The notes under the pieces: generated by a model
What the model was told of the DNA's origin: nothing
Database searches by the model: none
What the model saw: the letters and a program-made list of their open reading frames with translations, nothing else
Shown: in pieces, positions 25,104 through 32,994 of the stretch
How positions within the stretch are numbered: the first letter of the stretch is position 1
Layout of the letters: the number at the start of each line of letters is the position of its first letter
Position numbers and translations under genes: made by a program
Assembly (NCBI GenBank): GCA_020638635.1
Contig: JACKIE010000001.1
Span: 1-64,000, forward strand
DNA: 64,000 nucleotides
Direction of reading: 5' to 3'
Source of the DNA: Planctomycetota bacterium
GTDB taxonomy: Bacteria > Planctomycetota > UBA8742 > UBA2392

Positions 25104-26069
25104 TCAAGACAACAGTCCGTCCATAATTTTTGAGATGAAGTACGACAACACGCTTGTCACAATGAATGCCGGAGATGAGAACCAAACGAGCTTGCCCCAA
25201 ATGCGCCATCTATCCAAAGACTTCTCGCCGGGACCGACTCCAATAACTGTCGAGGGTCTTATTGCGGCGATCAGGCAACCAACGGTCGCCGCAGTCAGCG
25301 CTATCCATGGCCAATTTGGCTTGTCCGCAGGTGGCGTGCCGTAGCTCCCCGTTTCGAGCCGAAGCAATAACTCCAAAGCTGCACGCTCCTCATTTTGATC
25401 TATACCTTTGTCGAGCAACGTTTCTGCCTTGTCGACCAGCGGTTTTTTATCTGCCAAAGGAGTCCACATCGCATAAAAAAGCAGCGCGAGCACGCACATG
25501 CCAACGACGAAGATCGCCGGTTCTCTTATTGTCGCCCAAATTTTCAACGACAAGCTGGGTTCTATCGCACGTGCCCACTGTCGAATTACTGAAAATAGTT
25601 CCCGGCTCGTCTCACCCTGTTTTGGCCTTACATCAATTCCTACTTCGTCTCCAAAGCGGGCAATCTCAAGGCTAAACTCTACGTCAATAATGCGCCACTC
25701 GACGCGGATTGACTTCAAACGGTTTTCCTGAATTTCCGGTCTACGTAACAACTCTTCCAGCGTTTGCACTTTAACTGATCTCTCACCTTCCAATTCGCCG
25801 ACTACGTACCGCACTCGCTCTGCGCTGTACTTTCTGCTTTCTATGTATTCGCGCGCAGCTTTTAGTCGGTCCTCCTCCAACTCTTGAGGATAGCGGTGTC
25901 CGTACTCCTGAAGCTCGGCCTTCGCCAATTCCTCGACTCTAGCCGTCCATAATGCTTCCATTCGCGCCCATTCTTTGTTCAGCGTTTCGCTAAGCTCTTC
26001 AAGACGGAATCGGTCAAGTAGGATCGGGCCCTTAATCCTAGCTGTGTTCTGGTAAATAAACTCGCTCAT
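25104..26069 (-). CDS. Membrane protein with long charged N-terminal domain, unknown function
   Basis: 321 residues; the ATG at 26069 follows GGAGGACTCAG, a strong ribosome site. Residues 1-180 are charged and helix-rich (ETLNKEWARMEALWTARVEE), likely coiled-coil and cytoplasmic. Three membrane helices follow (AIFVVGMCVLALLFYAMW; WPWIALTAATVGCLIAAI; FIVTSVLSYFISKIMDGLLS). Codon use is visibly more A/T-rich than most neighbours, which fits later acquisition. No family is recognised. The gene stands alone between repeat-rich DNA and bshC. Confidence 0.75.
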   Translation of the reverse strand: MSEFIYQNTARIKGPILLDRFRLEELSETLNKEWARMEALWTARVEELAKAELQEYGHRYPQELEEDRLKAAREYIESRKYSAERVRYVVGELEGERSVKVQTLEELLRRPEIQENRLKSIRVEWRIIDVEFSLEIARFGDEVGIDVRPKQGETSRELFSVIRQWARAIEPSLSLKIWATIREPAIFVVGMCVLALLFYAMWTPLADKKPLVDKAETLLDKGIDQNEERAALELLLRLETGSYGTPPADKPNWPWIALTAATVGCLIAAIRPSTVIGVGPGEKSLDRWRIWGKLVWFSSPAFIVTSVLSYFISKIMDGLLS

Positions 26070-26323
26070 CTGAGTCCTCCATCATAACATTAAGGTACTC
26101 TATCCATTGTGCCGAGAGGAATCACTAAAGGCGTGAGACTTTTTTTGATTGGTCAACAGTGTCAGGTGGCAGATCAACAGATAACAGTTCCTAGTCAACA
26201 GTTACGGCAAGGAACTTTAGTTGACATCATCTGTCGACCATTGACGGTCGACCAAAACCCGCAACGTGACGCTCGTACCCAACCCATCTACTTTATGGCC
26301 CTGTGATCAGCCATTCCCTTGCC

Positions 26324-27898
26324 CTACATCACCGCGACGTGGTGTTTGAAATCGAACAGGTCGGGGACGTTGTCTATGGCTTCCAGCAGGCGGGGGCCGT
26401 GCTTGGCGTAGGCTGCTAACACTGTCAGCACCCGCTCTTGCGGCTTGTCCTCGGGGAAGTAGCGGTTCAGCAGCGCCTGCATTTCCGGGCCGCCTTCGCT
26501 TATGCTCAGGGGGTCGTACTTCACCCTTGTCATCACGTCGCCGGCCGTGCGCAGCATCTTCTGCTCGAACTTCTTGAGCTCGCCATCGAGCGGCCTTGCC
26601 AGCCCGCCTAAATTCTCGCGCAGGTCGCCGAGCGCGCGTTTCACGCCGGACTGGGCTTCCTCGTAAACTATGGCCGCTTCTTTCTGCCGCCACTTCAGGC
26701 GCTTCCGGAACGCCACCACCTTGTCGAACTGGCGCGCGTCCGCGGCCTCCACCAGCGTCATCGAAACGCGCGGGAACAGCGCCGGCATGAACACCTGCGA
26801 CGAACGGTGCAGCCCCTTCAACAGCCCGTGGTACGCGATCTCCGCCTGCCCGCCCACGTAGGCCACGGTCGGGAAAATCGCGTTCTGGATCAACGGCCGT
26901 AACAGCACGTTGGGCGTGAACGCGCCGGGCTCGGCGCGCAGCTGCTGCAGCAGGGCGGTCATGGAGGTGGATTCATCCGAGCCCTCGATCACCAGGCGCT
27001 TGCCCTCGCAGGTGACGTGGCGGCGCTCGCCGCGCTCGGTGATGAACAGGTTCAGGTGGTTGGTGACCGGCACGCCCGCGGGCATGCCGAGGGTCTCCAG
27101 GCGCTCGGCCACGCGCTGCAGGCCCTGGCGGCGCTCCTCGCGTTTCTCGATCTCCAGCGCGTGCAGGCGCTTCCAGGCCGGGTGCTCCGTGAGCGCCTTG
27201 GGCTCGATCACGATCAGCCCGCGAGGGCCCAGCAGCTCCAGCATCAGGCGCGTGAACGCGGCCCCGAAGGTACGGCCGGCTCCGTCGCGCAGCAGCAGGG
27301 CGGCGCGGTCGGCAAAGGGCCCGTCGCCGAGGGCCGAGACGGCGGCCTGCCAGGCGGAGTCGTCGGGGCCGGGCAGCTGGATGTCGCGCACGTGGCGTTT
27401 GCCGGCCGGGATGTCGAAGCGGAACTTGCGCAGGTTGCCGGCGGCGTCCACGCTGCGCAGGCGGTTGACTTCCTCGATGTCGCTGTCGTCGGAGGCGTTC
27501 CAGAACACCGGCACACAGGGCTGGCCCGAGGCGGCCTCGACTTCGGCGGCCAGGCGCACGGCCGTGTGGGCTTTATACAGCGCGAGCAGGGGCCCGCCGC
27601 CGAGGCCGGCCTGCTGGCCGGTGACGACGCAGACGGCCTGTGGGTCGGCGAAGCGCTCGATGTTGTCGAGCGACGCGCGGGGCACGGGGTGTTTGGCGGC
27701 GTAATCGCGCAGGGCCTCGACGGTGGCGGGGCGGTCGAAGCGCGCGCGCCAGGTGCGGTTGATCAGGCGGCTGGCGAGCGCCGCCAGCAGGTCGGCGCGG
27801 CGGTAGTCGGCGGCGTAGAAGGCCTCCACGCGCGGGAAGTCGGTGACGTAGCGACGGCCGAGTTCGTTGGATGAGTCGATTGGGGGCTCGCTGGGCAT
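26324..27898 (-). CDS. bshC: Bacillithiol biosynthesis cysteine-adding enzyme BshC
   Basis: 524 residues from the ATG at 27898 (an in-frame start 36 bases upstream is possible). Family landmarks: VVTGQQAGLGGGPLLALYKA near the N-terminus, FWNASDDSDIEEVNR, and a long coiled-coil C-terminal part (RKRLKWRQKEAAIVYEEAQ). BshC joins cysteine to glucosaminyl-malate, the last step of bacillithiol synthesis, in the cytoplasm. bshA and bshB are not in the window. The glycosyltransferase gene that follows on the other strand is not BshA, which is a GT4 enzyme. Confidence 0.93.
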   Translation of the reverse strand: MPSEPPIDSSNELGRRYVTDFPRVEAFYAADYRRADLLAALASRLINRTWRARFDRPATVEALRDYAAKHPVPRASLDNIERFADPQAVCVVTGQQAGLGGGPLLALYKAHTAVRLAAEVEAASGQPCVPVFWNASDDSDIEEVNRLRSVDAAGNLRKFRFDIPAGKRHVRDIQLPGPDDSAWQAAVSALGDGPFADRAALLLRDGAGRTFGAAFTRLMLELLGPRGLIVIEPKALTEHPAWKRLHALEIEKREERRQGLQRVAERLETLGMPAGVPVTNHLNLFITERGERRHVTCEGKRLVIEGSDESTSMTALLQQLRAEPGAFTPNVLLRPLIQNAIFPTVAYVGGQAEIAYHGLLKGLHRSSQVFMPALFPRVSMTLVEAADARQFDKVVAFRKRLKWRQKEAAIVYEEAQSGVKRALGDLRENLGGLARPLDGELKKFEQKMLRTAGDVMTRVKYDPLSISEGGPEMQALLNRYFPEDKPQERVLTVLAAYAKHGPRLLEAIDNVPDLFDFKHHVAVM

Positions 27899-27950
27899 GG
27901 GACCGATGATCGGTGATGGGGCGCGAATGATCAATGGAGCGAGGGGAACA

Positions 27951-28060
27951 GGTTGTAGGTTTTAGGTGGTAGGTTGTAGGGCTTGGGGCCTAGGGCTTAG
28001 GGCAACCACTGCCGCCTGCCTACTGCCGCCTGCCGCCTTTAGCGCCGCCGCTGCCTCTGC
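27951..28060. repeat. Short tandem repeats (GTAGGTT / AGGGCTTAGGG / CTGCCGCCTGCC types)
   Basis: The bshC-to-glycosyltransferase spacer is almost wholly made of GGTTGTAGGTT, GGGCTTGGGGCCTAGGGCTTA and CTGCCGCCTGCC units, related to the strings at 20785-20935 and 29685-29790. Confidence 0.85.
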
Positions 28061-28072
28061 TACAACCCCGCC

Positions 28073-28855
28073 ATGAACGACGCCGCTGCATCCGCGACCC
28101 CCCCTGGCTCGGTTGAGCTTTCGGTGGTGATCCCGGCCTACAATGAGGCCGCGCGGCTGCCGGCGTTCCTGGATTCCGTGCTGGCCTACCGTGCTGGGCA
28201 CTGCCCGGGCGCGGAGGTCATCGTGGTGGACGACGGCAGCAGCGATGACACCGCCAAGCTGGCTGCGCGGCCGGGGGTGCGGGTGATCTCGCACCTGCGC
28301 AACGCTGGCAAGGGTGCGGCCGTGCGCACGGGCATGCTGGCGGCGCGCGGGCGGCTGCGGCTGTTCGCGGACGCCGATGGCGCCACGGCCATGTCCGAAC
28401 TGGCCAGCCTGCGCGAGGCCGTTCAGCAAGGCGCCGACATCGCAATCGCCAGCCGCGAGGGCGCGGGCAAGCGCGTTGAAGCCAGCGCGTTGAGGCGCTT
28501 TCTGGGGCGCTGGTTCAACCGCGCGGTGCGTATGGGCAGCGTGAAGGGCATCCGCGACACGCAGTGCGGGTTCAAACTGTTCGCCACGTCCCCCGCGTTG
28601 GCGCTGTTCCGGGCGTCGCAGGAGGACGGCTACGCGTTCGACGTTGAGCTTCTGCTGATCGCGCAGCGGCGCGGGTTGAAGATCGCCGAGGTGCCGGTGA
28701 ACTGGACGGAAATGCCAGGCAGCAAGGTAAGCCTGCTGCGCGACGGCATGCGCATGCTGAAGGCCGTGCGGCGCATCAAGAAGCGCTGGAAGCGCGGGGA
28801 GTACGAGCGCGCGCAGGCAAAGGTGACTCCGAGTAGGGAAACAGCTGCCGTGTAG
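28073..28855 (+). CDS. Family 2 glycosyltransferase, dolichyl-phosphate-sugar-synthase-like
   Basis: 260 residues. GT-A fold motifs: VVIPAYNEAARLPAFLDSV, VVDDGSSDDTA, and LFADADGAT, where DAD serves as the metal-binding DxD-type motif. IRDTQCGFKLF and EDGYAFDVELLLIA are typical of the polyprenyl-phosphate glucosyl/mannosyltransferase branch. No C-terminal membrane helices are present, so it is a soluble or peripheral enzyme that would load a lipid carrier at the inner membrane. A methyltransferase gene follows 53 bases downstream, a common pairing in glycan clusters. Sugar and acceptor are unknown. Confidence 0.88.
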   Translation: MNDAAASATPPGSVELSVVIPAYNEAARLPAFLDSVLAYRAGHCPGAEVIVVDDGSSDDTAKLAARPGVRVISHLRNAGKGAAVRTGMLAARGRLRLFADADGATAMSELASLREAVQQGADIAIASREGAGKRVEASALRRFLGRWFNRAVRMGSVKGIRDTQCGFKLFATSPALALFRASQEDGYAFDVELLLIAQRRGLKIAEVPVNWTEMPGSKVSLLRDGMRMLKAVRRIKKRWKRGEYERAQAKVTPSRETAAV

Positions 28856-28908
28856 CCAGGGATGACACGGATTGACACGGAGGTTGTGCTCCGTGATTCT
28901 CGCGGCCG

Positions 28909-29628
28909 ATGGATCCCGCCGAATACGACCGCATGGCCGATGTCGAGGAACGCCACTGGTGGTTCCGGGCTCGGCTTGCGGTGGTGCGCACCTTCCTGAG
29001 CCGCTACGTGCCGCCGGGGCGCGGGCTGGATTGCAGCTGCGGCACCGGCCTGACGCTGAAAGAACTGCCCCAATGGGTGCAGATCGGAGCGGACCTGCAC
29101 GGCCTGGCTTTGAAACACACGCGGGCGCGCGGTCTTGAACGCCTGGTACAGGCCGACCTGCGGCGCCTGCCGCTGGCGGACACGAGCCTGGACTTGGTGA
29201 CATCGCTGGACACGCTTGAGCACATCGAGCAGGACACCGAAGCGCTGGCCGAGATCTTTCGCGTACTGAAGCCGGGCGGGCATGGGCTGTTCACGGTGCC
29301 GGCGCACCCCTGGATGTTCTCGGCCCATGACCGCGCGCTGCACCACGTGCGGCGCTACCGGCGCGGCGAGTTCAAGCAGAAGCTGCAGCAGGCGGGTTTT
29401 AAAATCCGCAAGTTCCGCTACATCAACGTGCACCTGTTCCCGCTGGTGGCGGCCGTGAGGCTGGTCAGCAAGGACACGGGCGAGGCGAAAAGCGACACAC
29501 AAAACGTGCCGGCCGGTCCGCTGAACTGGGCGCTGTACACGGCGTTCGCCAGTGAGAGGTTCGTGCTGCCCTGGCTGCCCAGCCTGTGGGGCGTAAGCCT
29601 GCTGTGCCTGGCGCGGAAGGAGTCTTAG
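28909..29628 (+). CDS. Class I SAM-dependent methyltransferase
   Basis: 239 residues. The opening EERHWWFRARLAVVRTFL block is typical of methyltransferases found beside glycosyltransferases. Motif I reads GLDCSCGTGLTL, with Cys in place of usual Gly residues, and SLDTLEHIEQDTEALAEI plus VLKPGGHGLFTVPAHPW follow. The last 60 residues contain an amphipathic or membrane-associating segment. Target unknown; context suggests a sugar, polyprenyl or lipid-linked glycan. It shares direction and probably transcript with the glycosyltransferase. Confidence 0.87.
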   Translation: MDPAEYDRMADVEERHWWFRARLAVVRTFLSRYVPPGRGLDCSCGTGLTLKELPQWVQIGADLHGLALKHTRARGLERLVQADLRRLPLADTSLDLVTSLDTLEHIEQDTEALAEIFRVLKPGGHGLFTVPAHPWMFSAHDRALHHVRRYRRGEFKQKLQQAGFKIRKFRYINVHLFPLVAAVRLVSKDTGEAKSDTQNVPAGPLNWALYTAFASERFVLPWLPSLWGVSLLCLARKES

Positions 29629-29684
29629 GCAGGAGGCAGCCGACTTCGCCAAGGCTACGTCGGCCAGGGGAGGCTGGAGTTGCC

Positions 29685-29790
29685 AACGCCCTAAGCCCTA
29701 AGCCCTAAGCCCCAAGCCCCAAGCCCCAAGCCCCAAGCCCTAAGCCCTAAGCCCCAGGCCCCAAGCCCCTACAACCTAAAACCTGTCCTT
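29685..29790. repeat. Tandem CTAAGCC/CCAAGCC heptamer array
   Basis: About twelve consecutive 7-base units (CTAAGCC, CCAAGCC) followed by CTACAACCTA. It looks telomere-like but is a simple intergenic heptamer array; similar words occur at 27951-28060. Confidence 0.9.
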
Positions 29791-29926
29791 ACCTCCATTT
29801 ACGAATTTCGCCCCGAATCCCCAACTGGCCCTGAACCGTCGTTGTTTTGAATCGTTCGTAAGCAGACACTGGGCGAGTTAGACTTATGGGTGCTTGTACG
29901 CACCCGTTAGGCCATTTGGAGAAACC

Positions 29927-31141
29927 ATGGCCCGCAGCCGGCTGCTTTACGTCCTGAAACTGGTGCTTGTCGTGGCGACGATGCTCGCTGTGGCAGCGCC
30001 AGCGCTTTCGGGTCAGGACGACGACGACGACTACATCAAGGAACTGCGCAAAAAGAAGGCTCGTGAAAAGGCCATCGCGGAAGGCAAAGACCCGGACGCC
30101 GTTGAACCAACCAGCACCGAGCCCGCCAAGCCCAAGCTGCCCCCCACCGCGGCCGGCTGGGTCAGCACCATCCAGCGCAAGTGGGATTCAGACAAAGAAA
30201 CCGACCAGCAGCTTGTGCGCGAGGCCGTGGACGCCCTGAAAGGCGCAATCGGCACGGACGCCGAGCTGGCCAAGAAAGTCGCCGAGGACTTCGACGGCTT
30301 CAAGGAAAAAGAAGCAGAGCGCGCGGTGGAAGGCGCCATCAGCGGCTCCGGCGTCAGTGTGGACCGCCTGCGCGCCGTGCTTGAGGAAAACCGCCCGGCC
30401 GCGCTCAAGGCTATCATGGACCCGGCATACACCGAATCCGACGGCTGCAAAAAGCAGCCCGAAGTGGACGCCGCCTGCGCGCCGCTGTTCGCCGTGTGGC
30501 GCGACCCGGTGGGCTACGCGGCGCAGCACTTCGGGCTTGACCTCAAGACGCCCGCGGACCGGCTCGAGAAGCTGGCGACGCTGCTGGGCGAGGTCGTGCC
30601 CGGGCTCGAGAAGTGGCCCGAAGGCATGGAAAACGCCGAGGCGCTGATGCGAGCCAGGGGCGCGGAGAAGCTGAACGTCAAGGAGAAGGAGTACAGCGCG
30701 AACTCCGGCGTGCTCGCCGCCAATGAGAAGCTGGAAGGCGGCACACTCACGGATGAAGACAAGCGCCACGTGCGAGTGCTGAACGACTACCGCATGATGC
30801 TTGGCAAAGGCGCCCTGAGCATCAACCTCACGCTGTGCAAAGCCACAACCGGCCACAGCAAGTACATGAACAAGATCAAGCAGCTGGCCCACAACATTGA
30901 CGGCCACCCGGACGGTCGCACGCCGCAGGATCGCGCCAAACGCGCCGGCTTCGGCGGCTCGGTGGCCGAGAACTGCCTGGTGGGCGCCGGCGACGGCGAT
31001 GCCGCGGTGTGGCAGTGGTACAATGCCGCGGAGCACCACCGCAACATGATCGGCAACCACTCGATCATCGGCGTGGGCCACGACGGCTTGTACTGGACGC
31101 AGAATTTCTCCGGCGGCGCCAAGGCCGGCGGACGCAGGTAG
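29927..31141 (+). CDS. Exported CAP-domain (SCP/PR-1) protein
   Basis: 404 residues. The ATG at 29927 with a GGAG site opens a signal peptide (LKLVLVVATMLAVAAPALSG). Residues 25-250 are a charged helical region beginning with a DDDDDYIKELRKKKAREK stretch. From about residue 285 to the end is a CAP domain: RVLNDYRMMLGKGAL, ATTGHSKYMNKI, HNIDGHPDGRTPQDRA, GGSVAENCLVG and WQWYNAAEHHRNMI. CAP proteins are extracytoplasmic; their bacterial roles are poorly known. Two further exported-protein genes follow in the same direction. Confidence 0.88.
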   Translation: MARSRLLYVLKLVLVVATMLAVAAPALSGQDDDDDYIKELRKKKAREKAIAEGKDPDAVEPTSTEPAKPKLPPTAAGWVSTIQRKWDSDKETDQQLVREAVDALKGAIGTDAELAKKVAEDFDGFKEKEAERAVEGAISGSGVSVDRLRAVLEENRPAALKAIMDPAYTESDGCKKQPEVDAACAPLFAVWRDPVGYAAQHFGLDLKTPADRLEKLATLLGEVVPGLEKWPEGMENAEALMRARGAEKLNVKEKEYSANSGVLAANEKLEGGTLTDEDKRHVRVLNDYRMMLGKGALSINLTLCKATTGHSKYMNKIKQLAHNIDGHPDGRTPQDRAKRAGFGGSVAENCLVGAGDGDAAVWQWYNAAEHHRNMIGNHSIIGVGHDGLYWTQNFSGGAKAGGRR

Positions 31142-31237
31142 CAGAGGGGCGGGACGGGACCCGTCAAAACCGGGGTTGGCTGGGCGGTTGAAGCGGCACG
31201 GCGCGCGAGCGCCACCGACCGCAAGAGGAGAGAGTTG

Positions 31238-32887
31238 ATGTCACGATTCCTGTGGACGAGGACGCTGCTGGCGGCCGCCGTTTTCGGCGCGCTGTTCTGC
31301 GTTACCGGCAACGTGCAGGCGGACCCCGCCGAAGAAGCCGTGCGCATCGCCGGCAAGAAGATCGGCGAAAAGAACCCGGACGTGCGCGCCCAGGCCGTGG
31401 AAGACCTGGCCCGCGCCAACAACAAGGCCGGCACCACGCTGATCATGCAGTGCCTGGCAACCGAGGACGACGGCCCGGCAGGTTATCGCATGGCCGAGGC
31501 CGTGCGCATGCTGACCTCTGAGGAAGCCCTCGAGGTCATCGAAAAGAATGTGCTGAAGTGGACCAAGCCGGAAAACCTGTTCGGCGCTTACTGGACGTTC
31601 ATGGGCCTGTCCGGCCAGAACAGCGAGCCCGCCAACGCCATCCTGCGCAAGGCGATCGACGAGAGCAAGGACGACGACATCTACCTGCGTTCGGCGGCGA
31701 TCGAGGCCATGGCCGAAACCGGCCGCACCGACATGGCGGACCTGCTGCTGAAGGTGTTAAAGAGCTACGACCCCGACTGGGACGAAAAGTCCCCGATCAT
31801 CGTGCTGACGTCCGTGCAGGGCGCGCCCAAGATGGTGGGTGGCGGCGACACCAAGAAACGGAATGAAGTCGTGCTGGCGCTGGCGGATATCCTGGAAAAA
31901 ACCAAGGACGACCGCATCCAGTGGTTCACCTGCACCGCGCTGTCCAAGATTACGGGCGAAGACACCTACATCGAAGCCGGATTCTGGCGCTGGTGGGTCG
32001 AGATGGGCGGCAAGAAAGTGGAACGCCGCGAGGAAGGCGCCACGGTTGCGGGACGCGACGTGCCCAAGTTCTTCAAGGCGGCGGCGGTGGGCAAGCGGGT
32101 GATGTTCGTGATCGACATTTCGGGTTCGATGCAGCATCCCGTGGAACTGCCGCCCGAGATGAAGAAACCGCCTGAGCCCGAGCCCAAGAAGGAAGAAGGA
32201 CCCACCACCGGCGGCGGCAAGAGCGGCAAGAAGGGCGACAGCGATGAAGAGGAGAAGAAGCCGGTCATCCCGCCGCCTGACTACAGCAAGGTGAAAAGCA
32301 AACTGGATCTGGCCAAAGTCGAACTGATCCACACGCTCAGGCACCTTCCCGATGACTACTGGTTCAACATCGTGATCTACCACACCGCCCACGACATGAT
32401 CGACGGCAGCAACAAGGAATTCGTGCAGGCCAGCGAGGCGAACAAAGCCAAGTTCATCAAGAAAGTCGAAGGTCTGAACTGGGCGTCGCTCACCAACATC
32501 CACGGCGCGCTGACCCGCTCGTTCTGCGTAAACAAGAAGAAGACGCTGGACCCTATGAAGATCGGCAAGAACACCAACAACCCGGCCTGGGACCCGGAGT
32601 GCCTGCGCACGGGCGCTACCACCATCTTCTTCCTGACTGACGGCACCCCCACCATCAGCGACGACTGCACGGATACGGGCCAGGTGGGACGCCAGGGCGG
32701 GCCCATGATCGGCAACGGGCGCTTCTGCCAGACCAACAACATCGCGCTCGACATCAAGCGCCTCAACGTGTTCCGCAAGGCGGTGATCAACACGGTGGGC
32801 ATCGGGCCTCACGACGGCACGCTGCTGGGAGCGCTGGCCCAGATGTCCGGCGGCGAGTACATAGACCGCTCCGGCATCGCGCGCTGA
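31238..32887 (+). CDS. Exported protein with HEAT-like repeats and a VWA domain
   Basis: 549 residues; AGAGGAGAG site before the ATG at 31238. A signal peptide (LLAAAVFGALFCVTGNVQA) precedes HEAT-like helical repeats (DVRAQAVEDLARANNKAG; YLRSAAIEAMAETGR). A von Willebrand A domain begins near residue 287: VMFVIDISGSM gives the MIDAS D-x-S-x-S, and FFLTDGTP completes it. A Pro/Glu/Lys/Gly-rich insert of about 50 residues interrupts the domain right after the MIDAS strand. It probably mediates metal-dependent protein binding in the periplasm or on the surface. Confidence 0.88.
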   Translation: MSRFLWTRTLLAAAVFGALFCVTGNVQADPAEEAVRIAGKKIGEKNPDVRAQAVEDLARANNKAGTTLIMQCLATEDDGPAGYRMAEAVRMLTSEEALEVIEKNVLKWTKPENLFGAYWTFMGLSGQNSEPANAILRKAIDESKDDDIYLRSAAIEAMAETGRTDMADLLLKVLKSYDPDWDEKSPIIVLTSVQGAPKMVGGGDTKKRNEVVLALADILEKTKDDRIQWFTCTALSKITGEDTYIEAGFWRWWVEMGGKKVERREEGATVAGRDVPKFFKAAAVGKRVMFVIDISGSMQHPVELPPEMKKPPEPEPKKEEGPTTGGGKSGKKGDSDEEEKKPVIPPPDYSKVKSKLDLAKVELIHTLRHLPDDYWFNIVIYHTAHDMIDGSNKEFVQASEANKAKFIKKVEGLNWASLTNIHGALTRSFCVNKKKTLDPMKIGKNTNNPAWDPECLRTGATTIFFLTDGTPTISDDCTDTGQVGRQGGPMIGNGRFCQTNNIALDIKRLNVFRKAVINTVGIGPHDGTLLGALAQMSGGEYIDRSGIAR

Positions 32888-32902
32888 GAAGCCCCGCACC
32901 TG

Positions 32903-32937
32903 AACGGGACAGTCACCCTGGTGACTGTCCCGTTTTC
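32903..32937 (+). terminator. Perfect 15-bp hairpin plus TTTT, GGGACAG-family repeat acting as terminator
   Basis: AACGGGACAGTCACC (32903-32917) and GGTGACTGTCCCGTT (32920-32934) pair perfectly across 2 bases and lead into TTTTCC. It belongs to the same palindrome family as 1841-1868. Confidence 0.7.
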
Positions 32938-32994
32938 CTTTGTTGGGCATGGAGCACTCGGCTTTGCTACAATCCGGGGCGAGGAGGAGGAGCC

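Noticed and set aside
28872..28900. TTGACA-N17-GATTCT promoter before the methyltransferase
   Set aside because: The TTGACA is part of a GATGACACGGATTGACACGG repeat-like phrase and the -10 is poor, so it is not listed as a feature.
29685..29790. Telomere-like or CRISPR-like array
   Set aside because: It is a plain heptamer array with no unique spacers, no cas genes and genes on both sides.
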